This document shows positions 46,501-56,208 of a stretch of 64,000 bases of DNA, in pieces. Under the pieces are notes generated by a model. The model worked only from the letters and a program-made list of their open reading frames with translations, made no database searches and had not been told where the DNA came from. The translations under genes were made by a program, and so were the position numbers. How positions within the stretch are numbered: position 1 is the first letter of the stretch; each line of letters starts with the position of its first letter. Source of the DNA: Breznakibacter xylanolyticus (GTDB taxonomy: Bacteria > Bacteroidota > Bacteroidia > Bacteroidales > Marinilabiliaceae); NCBI RefSeq assembly GCF_003254275.1, contig NZ_QKZK01000015.1, positions 1 to 64,000 of the forward strand, written 5' to 3'.

Positions 46501-46829
46501 CCATTGTTCGTAATTTGGTGTCGAATGCCATTAAGTTTTCTTTTCGTGAAACGACCATTCGTGTGGAGTGTGTCAGGATGGGAAAAAAGGCCGTTGTGTC
46601 GGTGATTGATCACGGCACCGGCATGGACGATGCTACTGTCGAAAAGCTTATGGCGCGTCAGCCCTCACATACGACCGTCGGAACGGAGGGAGAACCCGGG
46701 ACGGGATTGGGCTTGCTGATATGTCGTGAGTTTGTAGAGTGGCATAAGGGAGAATTTCGTATTACGAGTAAGCCGGGCGAAGGCAGTACCTTCACCTTTA
46801 CACTGCCTGTTTATCGGGTCGAAGAGTAA
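43527..46829 (+). CDS. Reg_prop/Y_Y_Y sensor histidine kinase without receiver or HTH
   Basis: 1100 residues. Signal peptide (FFSVIMFFLLVSVGLTAQ). The periplasmic part holds two-component-regulator propeller repeats (YLWVGTSEGLNRFDG, MLWFTTA, HMWVGSYNRG, YYWLVTHGAGV, IWVGTDRGLSRY), then a Y_Y_Y domain ending near residue 765. One membrane helix (ISVLILIGGIWFFM, ~775) is followed by a coiled coil. HisKA has the phospho-acceptor in FSIIAHDLINPFNS (~882). The HATPase has NLVSNAIKFS and GTGLGLLICREF, and ends at residue 1100. Hybrid systems of this class in Bacteroides continue into receiver and AraC-type domains and often sense glycans; this one stops before them. The phospho-partner is unknown. 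Confidence 0.92.
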   Translation: MKFFSVIMFFLLVSVGLTAQFPDLKMRYFNQKEGLSSTFVTSVVQDSVGYLWVGTSEGLNRFDGMNFTSYGSGDGLLPHQSIETLMADSGGDVWVATAEGLVLYQAECDCFKEVVFEGKVAGEFAKIVQLDIDRAGTVYAAEGSKLYRYNSSRKMFEIFYTAKQGQITGFAFDRANMLWFTTAYPSSLIGYHIQSGREFIYRPDMGNIPEKPLTALVHKDEGLWLGTLGQGTWYFDLHQRAIRLVDAGQNGSEFVTRMYVDRHDRLWRVDYVGLNLFDDASGRFLSYPYQIQSPYVIRNSVSGIFQDLNDNYWVCHHTGGLGLSVRPKGFYHINDQSYNPWHLSANRVSAIQANGRGQLWFAHAGFAIDVFNSQRERVQQITAASTGVPLQSITMLYGDPQGHMWVGSYNRGLLRYLPSSGRFEQFMNDPSNPLSIANNDVRSMVYDPDGYYWLVTHGAGVDRFDMKTKRFDHFTSTNSNLSNEWTNQVVLDRKGNLWVATAWGLNIKNRGATRFQRFYSQKSDVTTISGNNVVTVFEDVSGAIWVGTDRGLSRYNHEDNNFVRINSQEINGSICAITEDADGNLWLSTMSGLIRVNKSTHQVRHFDESDGVQPDEFLPRSVFRDSLGVIYFGGIRGVTYFDPAKLTFNAIPPPVVLTTLKLGGELIVPGHASQLLKRQINYAKIVRIDHNHRVMTIGYHAINFNNPDRNRYAVKLEGFDKDWQMVGNQTSATYTNLTPGKYIFRVKAANNDGVWNEKGASVEIIVDSPWYSSWWARIISVLILIGGIWFFMRFRTQSLLKQKIILSQMVRAKTEELEASNQELMAQAEYLDNLNKLLEERQSKLETQSRLVSTQALTLRKQNDELKQLNKTKDRLFSIIAHDLINPFNSIIGLSEVFKEEYSHLNESERRELMTTINISANRIFALLQNLLLWARSQTNSVKFNQSSFLLHDVLVESTDFLAEMLSRKGLLLQIDCPASLYVYADPDMVKTIVRNLVSNAIKFSFRETTIRVECVRMGKKAVVSVIDHGTGMDDATVEKLMARQPSHTTVGTEGEPGTGLGLLICREFVEWHKGEFRITSKPGEGSTFTFTLPVYRVEE

Positions 46830-47004
46830 TTTGTATCTCTGTTGATTACATGGTTTCATGTTACATGTTGATGAATTGGTTTTTGTTTTGCCTTGTTTAG
46901 CGGGTAAAACCTTTAAAATAGGAGTCACAGATTTGACGTTGCCGAAAAAACTGTGTTATTTTGCAGCCCGTAAAGTGCATTTAATCATTTAAGCATCATC
47001 ACCC

Positions 47005-48273
47005 ATGATTGTATTGTTATTAGGATCGGGCGGTCGTGAGAACGCCATTGCCTGGAAATTGAACCAAAGCAAACATTTGACCAAGTTGTTTATTGCTCCC
47101 GGTAACGCGGGAACCGATCCGCTGGGATATAATGTGAATCTCAATCCCAACGATTTTCAAGCGGTTAAAAAGCTGGTTCTGGAAGAGAAAATAGACATGG
47201 TGGTGGTGGGACCCGAGGAGCCGTTGGTGCGTGGTATCAAGGATTTTTTCCTGAATGATCCTGATTTGGCGCGTGTGCCCGTGATTGGCCCGGCCGAAGA
47301 TGGTGCCCGTTTAGAAGGAAGTAAGGATTTTGCCAAAGATTTTATGAAGCGTCATAAAATTCCAACGGCAGCATATTTTACTGTTACTGCCGGAAATCTG
47401 GAGCAGGGCATTGCCCATCTCAACACCATGAAGGCACCATACGTACTCAAGGCTGATGGACTGGCTGCCGGGAAAGGGGTGCTCATTATTGACAATCTGC
47501 CCGAGGCTGAAGCTGAGTTGCGTGCCATGTTGGGCGGGAAATTTGGTCAGGCCAGCAGTAGGGTGGTCATCGAGGAGTTTTTAAGCGGCATTGAGTTGTC
47601 GGTGTTTGTACTCACTGATGGCGATAGTTATTTAATATTACCCGAGGCCAAGGACTATAAACGCATTGGTGAAGGCGATACCGGATTGAACACCGGTGGA
47701 ATGGGAGCCGTTTCACCTGTTCCCTTTGCCAACAAAGAGTTTATGCAAAAGGTGGAGAACCGGATTATCCGACCCACTGTTGAAGGTTTAAAAAAGGATG
47801 ATATTCTTTATAAAGGGTTTATTTTCTTTGGATTGATTAATGTCGATGGAGAACCTTACGTGATTGAATATAACGTGCGGATGGGTGATCCTGAGACAGA
47901 GGCGGTGATGCCTCGTATCAAAAACGATTTGTTGGAGTTGTTTAAGGCTGTGGCCAAAGGGGAATTGAAAAAACATGAAATGGAAATTGACCCTCGCCCC
48001 GTGACAGCAGTGATGTTGGTGGCAGGCGGTTACCCCGGCGATTACGAAAAAGGACACCAAATCAATGGCTTGCATCGCGTAAAAGGGAGTATGGTTTTTC
48101 ATGCCGGCACCGTGCTCAAAAACGAGAAAGTGCTCACTAATGGTGGTCGTGTGATGGCCGTGAGTTCTTATGGCCGCGACATGGAAGATGCGCTTGATGC
48201 TTGTTATCGCAACATCGAGGTCATTGACTACGAAGGGATGAATTATCGTTCGGATATTGGATTTGATTTGTAA
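47005..48273 (+). CDS. purD: Phosphoribosylamine-glycine ligase
   Basis: 422 residues. ATP-grasp enzyme of purine synthesis making GAR from phosphoribosylamine, glycine and ATP. Motifs: LLLGSGGRENAIAWKL (phosphate loop; Asn stands where His is usual in GGREHA), VVGPEEPLVRGI, LKADGLAAGKGVLI, EDFLSG-like EEFLSGIELSVF, GDPETEAVMPRI. Separate from other pur genes. DUF6427 begins directly after its stop. Confidence 0.95.
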   Translation: MIVLLLGSGGRENAIAWKLNQSKHLTKLFIAPGNAGTDPLGYNVNLNPNDFQAVKKLVLEEKIDMVVVGPEEPLVRGIKDFFLNDPDLARVPVIGPAEDGARLEGSKDFAKDFMKRHKIPTAAYFTVTAGNLEQGIAHLNTMKAPYVLKADGLAAGKGVLIIDNLPEAEAELRAMLGGKFGQASSRVVIEEFLSGIELSVFVLTDGDSYLILPEAKDYKRIGEGDTGLNTGGMGAVSPVPFANKEFMQKVENRIIRPTVEGLKKDDILYKGFIFFGLINVDGEPYVIEYNVRMGDPETEAVMPRIKNDLLELFKAVAKGELKKHEMEIDPRPVTAVMLVAGGYPGDYEKGHQINGLHRVKGSMVFHAGTVLKNEKVLTNGGRVMAVSSYGRDMEDALDACYRNIEVIDYEGMNYRSDIGFDL

Positions 48274-48279
48274 TTGCGT

Positions 48280-49257
48280 ATGCTTTTTCGGGTTTTCCAT
48301 AAAAATACATTGGTTCCTTTTGCCCTGCTTCCCTTTTTGATGGGGTTGTTATGGGCAAAGGCACTTTTGGGTGAACCCCAGGTGGCGGTGCCATTTGAAG
48401 TGCCCATGCCTTTGACCGAATTATTGTGGGGGTACATTAACCCGCAATCGAAGTTGTTGCCCCTTATTTCACTTTTTCTGGCATTTTTAACGGTGTATGC
48501 TCTCAATCGACTCAATACCAAGTATGTGTTATTACGACGACAATCGGTATTGCCGGGAGTAGTTTTTTTGGTTTTCGTGAGCGGTTATACCGTTGTGCAG
48601 GCTCTGAACCCGGTGTGGTTTTTCACACCATTGTTTGCATGGGCTTTGCATAAATTATTTCAAGGGGGTTCAAAAAGTGATGCGTCTGTTGAAGTTTTCA
48701 ACATGATGTTTTTGGTGTCGGTCGGGTCGCTGTTTTTTGCTCGGGGTCTTTATTGGGTGCCATTGTTATGGTGTGGTATGATTGTGGTTAACATCATGTC
48801 GTTACGCAATTTCCTGGCATCGTTCATTGGACTCGTTTTGCCGTATTTTTTGACGTTTGGGGCATATTTTTATATGGATCGGCATCTTGAGCTGGTCGAA
48901 GTGCTGTTTGAAAATCTACTGTCTCCTGCACCTGTATTTACGCACAACGGTTTTTCAAAATTCTATAACGGGGTGATGGTGCTGCTGATTTTGCTGGGTT
49001 TGTTAGCCACGATTCGTCAGAGCAGCTCATTTAAAATATTGACACGACGTTATTATCGTGTCATGCTGTGGTTGGTGGTCTATGCGGTGTTTTTAGCTGC
49101 GACGCCATTTTTCTCCATGGAGTTGATTCCTGTGCTGGGGGTGAGCGTAACCATTATCCTGAGTAACTATTTTGAAGCCTTAAAGCCCGGTTTGTGGCAA
49201 AACCTCTTCTTTTATATTTTTATTGGGATGACCTTTTTGGCTCAATTATTTGTGTGA
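48280..49257 (+). CDS. DUF6427-type multipass membrane protein
   Basis: 325 residues with about nine hydrophobic helices; charged residues are few. The start at ATG 48280 is preferred over the TTG two codons earlier. It follows the purD stop by six bases, suggesting co-transcription. It resembles the Bacteroidota-specific DUF6427 family; function unknown. A bidirectional terminator follows. Confidence 0.72.
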   Translation: MLFRVFHKNTLVPFALLPFLMGLLWAKALLGEPQVAVPFEVPMPLTELLWGYINPQSKLLPLISLFLAFLTVYALNRLNTKYVLLRRQSVLPGVVFLVFVSGYTVVQALNPVWFFTPLFAWALHKLFQGGSKSDASVEVFNMMFLVSVGSLFFARGLYWVPLLWCGMIVVNIMSLRNFLASFIGLVLPYFLTFGAYFYMDRHLELVEVLFENLLSPAPVFTHNGFSKFYNGVMVLLILLGLLATIRQSSSFKILTRRYYRVMLWLVVYAVFLAATPFFSMELIPVLGVSVTIILSNYFEALKPGLWQNLFFYIFIGMTFLAQLFV

Positions 49258-49289
49258 CCGAATTGTATTCTTTTTAAACAAATAAAAAA

Positions 49290-49319
49290 CAGCCCGAATG
49301 TCTAATGACGTTCGGGCTG
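49290..49319. terminator. Bidirectional terminator between DUF6427 and GH97 genes
   Basis: CAGCCCGAA / TTCGGGCTG with flanking A-run (left) and T-rich tract (right). Serves convergent genes. Confidence 0.85.
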
Positions 49320-49341
49320 CTGTGTTTTATACCATGTCGTT

Positions 49342-51456
<2,115 letters not shown>

Positions 51457-51627
51457 TTATTGAAGGTCGTTTGTCAACCTTTTTTAACAAAGATAATCTC
51501 TCGCCCCCGAAGCTTCCACTGTGTGGAGTGAAAAGGTAGTTGAATGAAGGTTGGGTGTGAAGTTAAGGTATTGTAATTCAGAGTGTATTTAATCCGGTGG
51601 ATTCATCTAAAAGTATTTGACAATGAC

Positions 51628-53277
51628 TTATGAATGGATGTTTGTAGGCATCTCAGCCCCAATGAGCATCACCATTTTTTCGAAGTCGGCACGAGCCACG
51701 GCGGCTTTGTTGCGTGTTTTGGTTCGGTAGTTATAGATGGTAGTGACCGAGTAGCGAAGAAAGCGTGCGATTTTTTCACTGTCGCTGATGCCCAGACGAA
51801 TGAGGGCGTAAATGCGGAGTTCGGTATTGAGTTGTTCGCCCGGTTTTGGCGTCACTCGCTCGGTGTCGACCAGCAGGTTGTTGAAGTCGGTTACAAATGT
51901 GGGGAACAATCGCAGAAACGAGTCGTCGAATGACGCATAAAATTCGCGCAGCTCATCATCGATGTGAGTGGTCGATTTTAACGTTTGCATCAGTTCGTGC
52001 GTTTTTCCGGTCACGGCCAGTTTGTTGAGCGAACGTCGGTAGGTGTCCAGTTTTTCAATGTAAACTGAGCACAAATCCATGTATCGGGCAATGTAATTTT
52101 CTTTGATGATGCCCGCTTCGGAGAGTGCCAGGTTGGTGTGTCGCAATGAGTCGTTGGCTTGTTGCAATTGTTGGTTGGCCTCAATCAATTGGGTTCTGAT
52201 GGTTGATGTCTTGCGCAGCTGACGCCACACCAACACCACAGCAACAATAAGCAATATTGTGAGTACGCTCACCACCAGCAGCAATGTTACCACCCGCCGG
52301 TGTTGCTGATTGAGTTGGGCTTGATAGGCTTTGTCGATGATGGGGTATATTTCCGAAATTTTGAGTGTGCGCAGTCGGGCTTTGCTAAATGCGGCATCGT
52401 CGAGCGAGCATTGCAGATATTGATGTGCCCGTTTGGTGTCGCCCTGTTGGTGCAAAAGGGTGGCCAACTGCCACAGCGAGATGTATTCTTTGACCGTGGC
52501 TCGGATGTCGGCAATGGCTGAGATGGTGAGATGGTACAGCGCCTCGTCGCGATGGTTCATTCCCACATGAGCTTCGGCCATCATATATGCAACAATGGCC
52601 TGATTGTGGCTTCCGTGGGCAATGGTGTCAAAAACGGGTTTCAGCAAAGACAGTGCTTCGGCATATTTCCTTTGCACAATGAGTTGGTCGCCTTTCACAA
52701 TCGCCGCATCCAGGCTGCCGGCGTTGGTGAGCGTGAGGATGGAATCGCGGTAGCAATCGGTGAGTTGCATATAATGACGACGCATCTCGGGCAGCGATGT
52801 ATAGTCGGCCATGGCACCGTAGATGGTTCGTGCCTGGTGGTAATAATATTGCAGCAGGGTGTCGGTCATTGGCAAGGAACGTACGGGTTGCAGCTTTTCC
52901 AGTGCTTCCTTGTAATTTCCGGTGATGCATAATACGGCTGCCAGGTTGATTTGTGATTCGGCCACCTTGTCAGGTTGGTTCATTTTATGTGCCAGTTGTT
53001 CTTTTCGGATGGCGTATTGATAGGCCGAGTCGGTATTGTAAGGCAAATAGGCTTCGAACAGACGGGTTAATATTTGATCCTGTTCGATGGCAGAGGTTGT
53101 GGAATGCATTTGCTGTTGCATGATGGCCAGTCGCGCTTCTTTTTTCTGCTGATAATGCGTGCGATGGATGATGACCGTGTCGAGTACTCGAAGTAACGAG
53201 TCGGTTGATGCCACTGCTCTTAAGGCGTGCATGTTTACCAAGATGCTGATGCACAGGATGGGCATATATTTTTTCAT
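51628..53277 (-). CDS. DUF6377-type membrane transcriptional regulator
   Basis: 549 residues from MKKYMPILCISILVNMHA; the 26 codons upstream are rejected as not signal-like. A signal-like start is followed by a TPR-like helical periplasmic part (~60-330; VAESQINLAAVLCITGNYKEA), one membrane helix (VVTLLLVVSVLTILLIVAVVLVW), a coiled coil, and a C-terminal part with LGISDSEKIARFLRYSVTTIYNYRTK, a helix-turn-helix near the end. This organisation links a periplasmic sensor directly to DNA binding. It precedes GH97 on the same strand (187 bases), as SusR-like regulators do in starch loci; the link is inferred. Confidence 0.85.
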   Translation of the reverse strand: MKKYMPILCISILVNMHALRAVASTDSLLRVLDTVIIHRTHYQQKKEARLAIMQQQMHSTTSAIEQDQILTRLFEAYLPYNTDSAYQYAIRKEQLAHKMNQPDKVAESQINLAAVLCITGNYKEALEKLQPVRSLPMTDTLLQYYYHQARTIYGAMADYTSLPEMRRHYMQLTDCYRDSILTLTNAGSLDAAIVKGDQLIVQRKYAEALSLLKPVFDTIAHGSHNQAIVAYMMAEAHVGMNHRDEALYHLTISAIADIRATVKEYISLWQLATLLHQQGDTKRAHQYLQCSLDDAAFSKARLRTLKISEIYPIIDKAYQAQLNQQHRRVVTLLLVVSVLTILLIVAVVLVWRQLRKTSTIRTQLIEANQQLQQANDSLRHTNLALSEAGIIKENYIARYMDLCSVYIEKLDTYRRSLNKLAVTGKTHELMQTLKSTTHIDDELREFYASFDDSFLRLFPTFVTDFNNLLVDTERVTPKPGEQLNTELRIYALIRLGISDSEKIARFLRYSVTTIYNYRTKTRNKAAVARADFEKMVMLIGAEMPTNIHS

Positions 53278-53731
53278 TGGAGATGATATTTGTGGGGCAC
53301 ACGGCCATCGATGAATCGTTTTATTCGCATGCCTTTGATGTGAGATGGATGGCATGGGACAACAAATTTAGAAAACCCGTTGGATTACCGGTCATGTCGT
53401 GACCCTAAGATGGGGGTGCAGCATTGGGATTGCCAATGACACATCTGTATTATCAATCGAATTTTGTGACGTTTAAAAATCAGCTCGCTTGCCCGTTGCA
53501 CCCGTGCCGGAAGCTTTTGCGCCGCTCATTAGGCTTTTGCAGTCTCGACCATCATGCCGTGGGGCGGTGCGAAGCCCCGTCACATTTTTTTGGTGGTGAT
53601 AATTCAATTCATGGGTTGATGTATATCAATTCCCCAACGGATGTCGTTCGGCTCTGAACTCTTGCCTTCGGTTGGGTGTTGAGCTAATTTTGCAATATCT
53701 AAAATCGTTAACAATGAAAACACATCATAAC
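53278..53731. other. Intergenic region with a GC hairpin
   Basis: No gene is seen. GGGGC (53561-53565) and GCCCC (53574-53578) form a hairpin followed by GTCACATTTTTTTGG, terminator-like but with no plus-strand gene before it. It may be a relic of a lost gene or a short RNA end. Confidence 0.5.
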
Positions 53732-55747
53732 ATGGAAAAAATTGTGATCATCGGCGGGGTAGCCGCCGGAGCCACTGCGGCAGCCAAGGCGCGTCGCTTA
53801 TCTGCATCGGCACATATCACTTTGCTGGAGGCCGGGCCTGACATTTCGTTTGCCAATTGCGGTCTGCCTTATTACATCGGGGGCGATATTGAAAATCGTT
53901 CGAGCCTCATTCTTCAAAGCCCCGAGAGTTTCAAGGAGCAGTACAATGTAGAGGTACACACGCACACGCTGGTGTCGTCTATCGACCGTCAGGCGCATCG
54001 AGTGGTGGCCATGGATGTGCGCAGTGGCGAGCAAAAAAACTTTGAGTATACCAAGTTAATTCTGGCTCAAGGCGGGCGACCGGTGACACCAACCTTGCCG
54101 GGTGCCGATCTTCGCCATGTGTTCACGTTGTGGACGCTCGAAGATATGGATAACATCTCTCGTCATCTTTCCGAGAACTCGCCAAAGAGCGCCGTGGTGG
54201 TGGGCGGTGGTTTCATCGGGTTGGAAATGGCCGAGGCATTGGTGAAACGCGGTCTTAAGGTGCATGTGGTGGAGTTGATGCCTCACGTGATGAGTGTAAT
54301 GGATGCTGAAACGGCGGGTTTTATCACCGCCGAGTTGATGGCTTATGGTGTGGATGTGCATACCCGTGTGGGCGTGACCGAGATTACTTCCTCGCAGGTG
54401 CAGCTCGACGATGGCATGCTCATAGATGCCGATATGGTGCTTCTCTCTATTGGTGTTCGTCCCACTTTGCAACTGGCTCGTGAGGCTGGTCTCCAAATTG
54501 GCGAGTCGGGCGGTTTGTTAGTCGATGCTTATCTTCAAACCAGTGACCCCGATATTTATGCCGCCGGCGACATGGTAGAGATTGACCATCGGGTAAATGG
54601 CAAAAAAGTTCGCATTCCGCTGGCCGGGCCTGCCAACCGTCAGGGGCGCATCGCAGCCGAAAATGCATTGGGAGGCCATCATCCTTATAAAGGCTCCATT
54701 GGGACATCGGTGGTGCGCGTGTTTGAAGCCGTGGCCGGCATTACCGGTCTTTCCCTCAAGCAGGCGCGTGCGGTTGGCTTTGATGCCGACGCGGTGGTGG
54801 TGCACAAGGAGCATCACACCTCATACTATCCCGGTTCTGAGCCTGTGACGGTGATGTTGGTCTTCGACAAAGCCACGGGCATTGTGCTGGGTGGCCAAAC
54901 GGCCGGCTACAAGGGTGCCGACAAGCGCCTGGATGTCATCGCCACGGCTGTGGCCTCCAAACTGACGGTTTCGGATCTGGCTGATATTGATTTTGCATAC
55001 TCTCCCCCCATTGGCACTGCCAATGATGCCATGAATATGGCTGCCTATGCTGCCGAAAACAAACTGTCGGGTTATAGTCCGTCGGTGACAGCCGGTGAGG
55101 TGGATGCATTGGTTGATGGTAAGCCGGTGCTGTTTATTGATGTGCGTGATGTGTTCGCCTTCGAGAAATCGCATGTCAATGGTGCCCGTCACATCCCGTT
55201 GGAGTTGTTAACGGGGCAAATTGATTCGCTTCCTCACGATCGCCTTATTGTCGTTTACGACGAAACCGGCAAGAAAGGCCATCAGGCTGTCAGAACCCTC
55301 GTTAATGCCGGCTTGTCGCATGTGGTAAATATATCGGGAGGTCATCAGTCGCTTCAGCGATTGGCTTTAACGGTCGGTTTTCAGCATGTGAAAGTTGCCC
55401 TTTTGCCCATCGAGGCTAAACGTATAAATGACGAGAAGCAGGAGAAAACCACTGAAGCTCAACAGGCACCGATGCAGGGAGAAGGTCCTGTTTTGGTCGA
55501 TGTGCGTACGCCCGGGGAATTCCTTATGGGTGCTGTGCCGGGGGCAGTCAACATACCTCTCGATGAATTGGATCGTCGTTATGGCGAACTGGGGAACAAT
55601 TCAGGACGTGACATCACGGTATATTGTGCTTCGGGAGCCCGCTCAGCCTATGCGCAGATGTTTTTGCAACAATTGGGTTATACAAACGTTAAAAATGGTG
55701 GCGGCATTACCCGCATGATGGCCATGTATCGCCAACAAGCCTCGTAA
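53732..55747 (+). CDS. CoA-disulfide-reductase-like oxidoreductase with two rhodanese domains
   Basis: 671 residues from MEKIVIIGGVAAGATAAA; this start puts the redox Cys of FANCGLPYYIGG at residue 43, matching the known CoA-disulfide reductase numbering. An alternative ATG is at 53714. The flavin/NAD domain has VVVGGGFIGLEMAEAL. Two C-terminal rhodanese domains follow: ~463-550 (VLFIDVRDVFAFEKSH), where the active-site loop reads YDETGKKG without Cys, and ~586-668 (VLVDVRTPGEFLMGAVPG) with CASGARS intact. Single-rhodanese fusions are known for polysulfide or CoA-persulfide reduction. Sulfur handling or redox defence is likely. The next gene (CoA-binding) is 7 bases downstream. Confidence 0.92.
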   Translation: MEKIVIIGGVAAGATAAAKARRLSASAHITLLEAGPDISFANCGLPYYIGGDIENRSSLILQSPESFKEQYNVEVHTHTLVSSIDRQAHRVVAMDVRSGEQKNFEYTKLILAQGGRPVTPTLPGADLRHVFTLWTLEDMDNISRHLSENSPKSAVVVGGGFIGLEMAEALVKRGLKVHVVELMPHVMSVMDAETAGFITAELMAYGVDVHTRVGVTEITSSQVQLDDGMLIDADMVLLSIGVRPTLQLAREAGLQIGESGGLLVDAYLQTSDPDIYAAGDMVEIDHRVNGKKVRIPLAGPANRQGRIAAENALGGHHPYKGSIGTSVVRVFEAVAGITGLSLKQARAVGFDADAVVVHKEHHTSYYPGSEPVTVMLVFDKATGIVLGGQTAGYKGADKRLDVIATAVASKLTVSDLADIDFAYSPPIGTANDAMNMAAYAAENKLSGYSPSVTAGEVDALVDGKPVLFIDVRDVFAFEKSHVNGARHIPLELLTGQIDSLPHDRLIVVYDETGKKGHQAVRTLVNAGLSHVVNISGGHQSLQRLALTVGFQHVKVALLPIEAKRINDEKQEKTTEAQQAPMQGEGPVLVDVRTPGEFLMGAVPGAVNIPLDELDRRYGELGNNSGRDITVYCASGARSAYAQMFLQQLGYTNVKNGGGITRMMAMYRQQAS

Positions 55748-55754
55748 CTATTAA

Positions 55755-56132
55755 ATGGATTATGCTATGACACACAAAAAGACCCTCATCATTGGCGCCA
55801 GCACTAAAAGTGATCGATATGCTTACAAAGCCGCCGAAAGATTGTTGGCAAATGACCACGACATCTATTTGTTGGGAAGTCGCACTGGGGAGCTGTTTGG
55901 GAAGGAAATCGTCACCGAGCCCATCCCATTTTCTGATGTGGACACCGTGACCATGTATGTTTCGGCCAAAAATCAGGAAGGGTATTACGATTACATTAAA
56001 TCTCTGAAGCCCCGGCGTGTGATATTCAATCCCGGCACTGAAAACCCGGAGTTTGCACAACATCTCGAAACTCACGGCATTGCCACCGAGGAGGCATGCA
56101 CGTTGGTGCTGCTTGCCACTGGCGGGTATTGA
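55755..56132 (+). CDS. CoA-binding domain protein (YccU type)
   Basis: 125 residues, Rossmann CoA-binding fold. KTLIIGASTKSDRYAYKAAERL and PRRVIFNPGTENPEFAQHLE are the conserved parts; the Cys near the C-terminus (EEACTLVLLATGGY) is typical. The start may be the ATG at 55755 or 55767. It lies 7 bases after the CoA-disulfide-reductase-like gene, so both may serve CoA-thiol metabolism. Not a known enzyme. Confidence 0.9.
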   Translation: MDYAMTHKKTLIIGASTKSDRYAYKAAERLLANDHDIYLLGSRTGELFGKEIVTEPIPFSDVDTVTMYVSAKNQEGYYDYIKSLKPRRVIFNPGTENPEFAQHLETHGIATEEACTLVLLATGGY

Positions 56133-56151
56133 TAATCAGGATATAATAAAA

Positions 56152-56184
56152 AAATCCCTGCTCATAATAATGATGCAGGGATTT
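56152..56184. terminator. Bidirectional terminator
   Basis: AAATCCCTGC / GCAGGGATTT hairpin with A-run and T-run flanks, between the convergent CoA-binding and TonB-receptor genes. Confidence 0.88.
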
Positions 56185-56208
56185 TTTTTTGATGTTCAAA
56201 CGCATTCA

